Origin: Lacrimispora sphenoides
GTDB lineage: Bacteria; Bacillota; Clostridia; Lachnospirales; Lachnospiraceae
NCBI RefSeq assembly: GCF_900105215.1
Contig: NZ_FOIP01000002.1
Location: forward strand, 1,240,001 to 1,304,000
Reading direction: 5' to 3'
Length of the DNA: 64,000 nt
In this document: positions 61,071 through 64,000 of the stretch, piece by piece
Position numbering within the stretch: the stretch's first letter is position 1
Layout of the letters: each line of letters starts with the position of its first letter
Notes under the pieces: model-generated
Told to the model about the DNA's origin: nothing
The model's database searches: none
The model's input: the letters and a program-made list of their open reading frames with translations, nothing else
Program-made: the position numbers and the translations under genes

Positions 61071-61598
61071 ATGCTTATTAATTTAACTGAGTTGTTCACC
61101 CTTGAAGGGAAAGAGAAAACTTACACACCCGATCTTGATATGAAGGTCTATCACGGGCCAGGCGGTGATTATGAAGTAGTAGATGCAGAACCTGTGCTGC
61201 TGCGGATTATGAATCTTGGAGGCAAAAAGCTGGTAGTGGAAGGAAAAGCGAAATTAGCTTTGATCATTCCATGTGACCGCTGTTTGGATCCGGTACGTGT
61301 TGACCTAAGTTTTGATGTAATCCGTGCTCTTGATTTGAGCGAAACGGATTCGGGAATTGTAGAAGATTTCGAAGAACAACCATTTATTAATGGTTATAAT
61401 CTGGATGTAGACCAGTTGGTTTGTGATGAACTCATACTGAACCTGCCTATGAAAGTTCTCTGCAGTGAAGACTGCAAGGGGATTTGTAATAGATGTGGAA
61501 CAAATCTCAATCATGAGACTTGTGACTGCGATATTAGGTCTGCAGACCCTAGAATGGCAGTCATCCAGGATATTTTTAAAAAGTTTAAGGAGGTGTAA
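61071..61598 (+). CDS. DUF177 (YceD) family protein
   Basis: 175 residues. ALIIPCDRCLDPVRVDLSF and LCSEDCKGICNRCGTNLNHE supply the Cys motifs of the DUF177 family, linked to 23S rRNA maturation in other organisms and nearly always encoded just before rpmF. The last codons overlap the rpmF ribosome site, so the two are coupled. The start is the ATG after TAGGAGA. Confidence 0.93.
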   Translation: MLINLTELFTLEGKEKTYTPDLDMKVYHGPGGDYEVVDAEPVLLRIMNLGGKKLVVEGKAKLALIIPCDRCLDPVRVDLSFDVIRALDLSETDSGIVEDFEEQPFINGYNLDVDQLVCDELILNLPMKVLCSEDCKGICNRCGTNLNHETCDCDIRSADPRMAVIQDIFKKFKEV

Positions 61599-61600
61599 CC

Positions 61601-61783
61601 ATGTCTATCTGTCCAAAGAACAAATCTTCTAAAGGAAGAAGAGACAAACGTAGAGCAAACTGGAAGATGAGCGCTCCAAACTTAGTGAAGTGCAGCAAGT
61701 GCGGTGCACTTATGATGCCTCACAGAGTATGCAAGGCTTGCGGTTCTTACAACAAGAAAGAAATCATCAATGTTGAAGCTTAA
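61601..61783 (+). CDS. rpmF: 50S ribosomal protein L32
   Basis: 60 residues. CPKNKSSKGRRDKRRANWKM is the basic N-terminal part, and KCSKCGALMMPHRVCKACGS the zinc ribbon with C-x-x-C pairs. AAGGAGGTG lies in front of the ATG and inside the end of the preceding gene. Confidence 0.97.
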   Translation: MSICPKNKSSKGRRDKRRANWKMSAPNLVKCSKCGALMMPHRVCKACGSYNKKEIINVEA

Positions 61784-61845
61784 TTTTCTGCAGATTTTGT
61801 GGAAATAAGATTTAAACCGTGTCAGACTTAATTAGTAATTTACTT

Positions 61846-61887
61846 TAAAAAAAGCTGTTACTCAAGGAATTGAGTAGCAGCTTTTTT
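61846..61887. terminator. Bidirectional terminator
   Basis: AAAAAAGCTGTTACTCAA pairs with TTGAGTAGCAGCTTTTTT around GGAA, with one mismatch. It separates rpmF from the convergent MBL gene. Confidence 0.9.
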
Positions 61888-61891
61888 AATG

Positions 61892-62593
61892 TTATCGATT
61901 ATTTAATAAATGGTATTTGTATGCGGACCGAATTGCTTCCTTTGCGTTGTTGATGATGAGAGGAATCCCATGACCTCCTAATATAATATTTGGATCTAAG
62001 TTGAGATTCCATAATTTTTGAAAGCTTATCCCCAATTTTTCAGCATTATAACTTAGGTCCCCTTTCCAGCCAGTTCTAACATCTGTCCCGGTTTCCCCTT
62101 CTACGAAAAACATGTCTCCTGTAAATAGGATCCTGTCATCATCAACCTTGGTATAATAAAGAATAGTTCCATCGGTATGTCCGGGCATGGGATAAACGAT
62201 TATATGCAAGTCATCAAATGTTAAAATTTGATCCTCCTTAAGTATAACATCAGCAACACAGGGAGGCGCCATATGATTAGTAAAGGGACTATTTGGCCCA
62301 AAGTCACCTTTTTGGAGCGTCTCATTATCTACACCAACATATATTTTTGCACCTTGATTCTGGAAATAGGCCGCACAACCAGCATGGTCATCATGACCAT
62401 GGGTAAGGAGAACGGCTGAAATTTCTTCCTCTTTAATTTTCCAATAAGCTAGATTATTTCGGATAGTCGTCAAAGCATCCGGTTTACTGCTATCAACCAT
62501 TATATAACCATTCTTGGTTTTAATCAGATAGGCATTTCCCAATTCGCCATAGCTGCCTCCTGAGATCAGATAAAGATTATCTCTAATTTTCAT
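61892..62593 (-). CDS. MBL-fold hydrolase
   Basis: 233 residues. AVLLTHGHDDHAGCAAYF holds the H-x-H-x-D-H motif, YPMPGHTDGTILYY the next His, LFTGDMFFVEG the Asp and LGGHGIPLIINN the last His, as in glyoxalase II-like enzymes. The start overlaps the end of the PTS gene by 11 bases, so the two are translationally coupled, and the hydrolase probably acts in the use of the transported sugar or its by-product. The substrate is unknown. Confidence 0.9.
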   Translation of the reverse strand: MKIRDNLYLISGGSYGELGNAYLIKTKNGYIMVDSSKPDALTTIRNNLAYWKIKEEEISAVLLTHGHDDHAGCAAYFQNQGAKIYVGVDNETLQKGDFGPNSPFTNHMAPPCVADVILKEDQILTFDDLHIIVYPMPGHTDGTILYYTKVDDDRILFTGDMFFVEGETGTDVRTGWKGDLSYNAEKLGISFQKLWNLNLDPNIILGGHGIPLIINNAKEAIRSAYKYHLLNNR

Positions 62594-64000
62594 TATGATT
62601 CCTCCTGTTGTAGCTTTCGATATATTCTTCCAATTCAGTTTTGATGGTACTGACCTTAGTACCGTAGATCACCTGCAGATTATTACCTTTTTGAATAACT
62701 CCTGCAGCACCCGTAGATTTAAGGAGTGCCTCATCGGTTTTTGCGGCGTCTTTTACAACCACTCTTAAACGTGTAGCACAATTATCTAAATCCACAATAT
62801 TATCCATTCCACCCAGTCCATCAACGATTTGCACATACATATCTGTGGATGTACCTGCTTTTTCTTTTGCCTCAGCTTTCTTCTTTTCAAGGTAATCCGC
62901 TTTTGTATATAATTTAGAATCCTCATCGTCTTCCCGGCCAGGTGTTTTTATATTTAATTTCGTTATGGCAAACCGGAAAACAACATAATAAATAATTGCG
63001 TAAGCGAAACCTACGAGTAATACGGCAATCCAGTTTGTTCGCGCGTTCCCGGGTAAAATACCATATAAGGCGAAATCAAGGGCTCCGCCTGAGAAAGTAT
63101 ACCCCACACCTGCATTCAGTATGTTTACAACCGCAAAGGAGATGCCGCCTAAAACACAATGGATCCCAAAGTATAGAAGCGGAGATACAAATAAGAATGA
63201 AAACTCAAGCGGTTCTGTAATGCCTGTTAAGAAAGATGCAAGGGCGGAAGAGAAGAGGAGGCCTTTGATTTTAGCTTTTTTCTGTTTGTAAGCCGTATGA
63301 TACATAGCCAGGGCAGCGGCCGGAAAGCCGAACATCATAATGGGATAGTTGCCGGAGTAAAATTTTGCAACAGACGGACTGATCACATCTCCATTTGCAA
63401 GCTGGGCAAATAAGATGTTCTGAGCTCCCTCTAAAACCGTTCCATTGACCTCAGCAGTTCCGCCTAAAGCAGTTTGCCAGAAAGGCATATAAAAAACATG
63501 GTGCAGTCCTGTTGGTATCAGCGCCCGCAGAATAAAACCGTAAAGGAAACTCCCGAAATAACCTAATTTTGCAATCCCTATACCAAGTAAGGCGATCCCT
63601 TGTCCCAGAAGCGGCCAGATGATGGCGAAAACAATTCCCATAGCAATAGCTGCGCAGGCAGAAATGATCGGGATAAAGTGGGTTCCTCCAAAAAAGGATA
63701 ACATATCAGGCAATTTTATTTTATAATATCTGTTATGAAGCCGGGCAACCACTAAGCCGATGATAACTCCGCCTAAAACACTTGTATTCATCGTATTTTC
63801 AAATCCTAAAAAGCTGCTTATTAGCCCTGGGGTTTGATTAAGCTTTTCCAGGTCCATAAAATTCTTAACAATACTCATGATGGCCATATTCATGACAAAG
63901 TAGGCAATAACGGCGGATAAAGCGGCAATCTCTTTGCTTTTTTGAGCCAGGCCAATCGCAATTGCAACGGCAAATAAGAGAGGAAGAAGCCCAAAGACAA
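62583..64000 (-). CDS. PTS sugar transporter EIICB, glucose/maltose superfamily (partial)
   Basis: The frame is open from the right window edge and covers about 471 residues. The EIIC membrane domain has ALIPTGLHHVFYMPFWQTA and LTGITEPLEFSFLFVSPLLY, with the sugar-binding Glu. After a charged linker (KADYLEKKKAEAKEKAG) the EIIB domain has DNIVDLDNCATRLRVVVKDA with the phosphorylated Cys. The EIIC details resemble maltose or alpha-glucoside members more than PtsG, but specificity is not certain. There is no EIIA domain at the C-terminus. The start lies outside the window. Confidence 0.9.
   Translation of the reverse strand, partial: VFGLLPLLFAVAIAIGLAQKSKEIAALSAVIAYFVMNMAIMSIVKNFMDLEKLNQTPGLISSFLGFENTMNTSVLGGVIIGLVVARLHNRYYKIKLPDMLSFFGGTHFIPIISACAAIAMGIVFAIIWPLLGQGIALLGIGIAKLGYFGSFLYGFILRALIPTGLHHVFYMPFWQTALGGTAEVNGTVLEGAQNILFAQLANGDVISPSVAKFYSGNYPIMMFGFPAAALAMYHTAYKQKKAKIKGLLFSSALASFLTGITEPLEFSFLFVSPLLYFGIHCVLGGISFAVVNILNAGVGYTFSGGALDFALYGILPGNARTNWIAVLLVGFAYAIIYYVVFRFAITKLNIKTPGREDDEDSKLYTKADYLEKKKAEAKEKAGTSTDMYVQIVDGLGGMDNIVDLDNCATRLRVVVKDAAKTDEALLKSTGAAGVIQKGNNLQVIYGTKVSTIKTELEEYIESYNRRNHNEN

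Overview
The window looks like a low-to-mid GC Firmicutes chromosome, most likely a Lachnospiraceae of the Lacrimispora / Clostridium cluster XIVa type. This is inferred from gene content: PduL paired with AckA, a DUF177-rpmF pair, TmcAL, ParE/ParC, a UPF0210-ACT pair, and strong AGGAGG ribosome binding sites. No species assignment was tested.

Bases 1-33,952 are an AT-rich accessory region. It ends at a tRNA-Gly(CCC) gene on the minus strand (33,927-33,997). The last 26 bases of that tRNA are repeated at 9,263-9,288. To the left of each copy lies the same block: a small reverse-strand remnant, an anaerobic ribonucleotide reductase (nrdD) fragment, a tyrosine recombinase C-terminus and a hairpin. 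I read this as two elements integrated in tandem at the tRNA 3' end. Island A (left of 9,288) is mostly broken genes. Island B (9,289-33,926) is better preserved. The order GNAT - integrase - MBL - Cys-rich peptide - RtcB occurs intact in island B (22,771-28,821) and as fragments in island A (475-2,732).

Island B carries an IS30 element with 24-bp inverted repeats and a Y-family DNA polymerase behind a LexA-like box. It also has a complete IS66 element, an integrase, a divergent cyclase/MarR pair with two matching operators, an RtcB RNA-ligase cassette, a cold-shock gene with a long structured leader, and many small unknown proteins. Near its right end is a frameshifted ABC-class ATPase. Island A also holds the 3' end of a group II intron and a damaged IS110 element whose upstream non-coding end could encode a bridge RNA.

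From 34,000 on the DNA is a GC-richer backbone: parE-parC, asd, galM, a DMT permease, topB (frameshifted), a hexapeptide-repeat protein, an NSS sodium symporter, a uracil permease remnant plus upp, a lipoprotein, tRNA-Leu(CAA) and an anti-sigma-like protein. It continues with polA, coaE, a WalJ-type MBL protein, ACT and UPF0210 proteins, a histidine phosphatase, a methyltransferase, a MIF-like tautomerase, a NUDIX hydrolase, tmcAL, pduL-ackA, DUF177-rpmF, an MBL hydrolase and a PTS EIICB gene that runs off the right edge. PolA keeps its polymerase motifs but has lost most 5'-nuclease ligands, and a short two-hairpin repeat recurs in front of polA, coaE and the methyltransferase.
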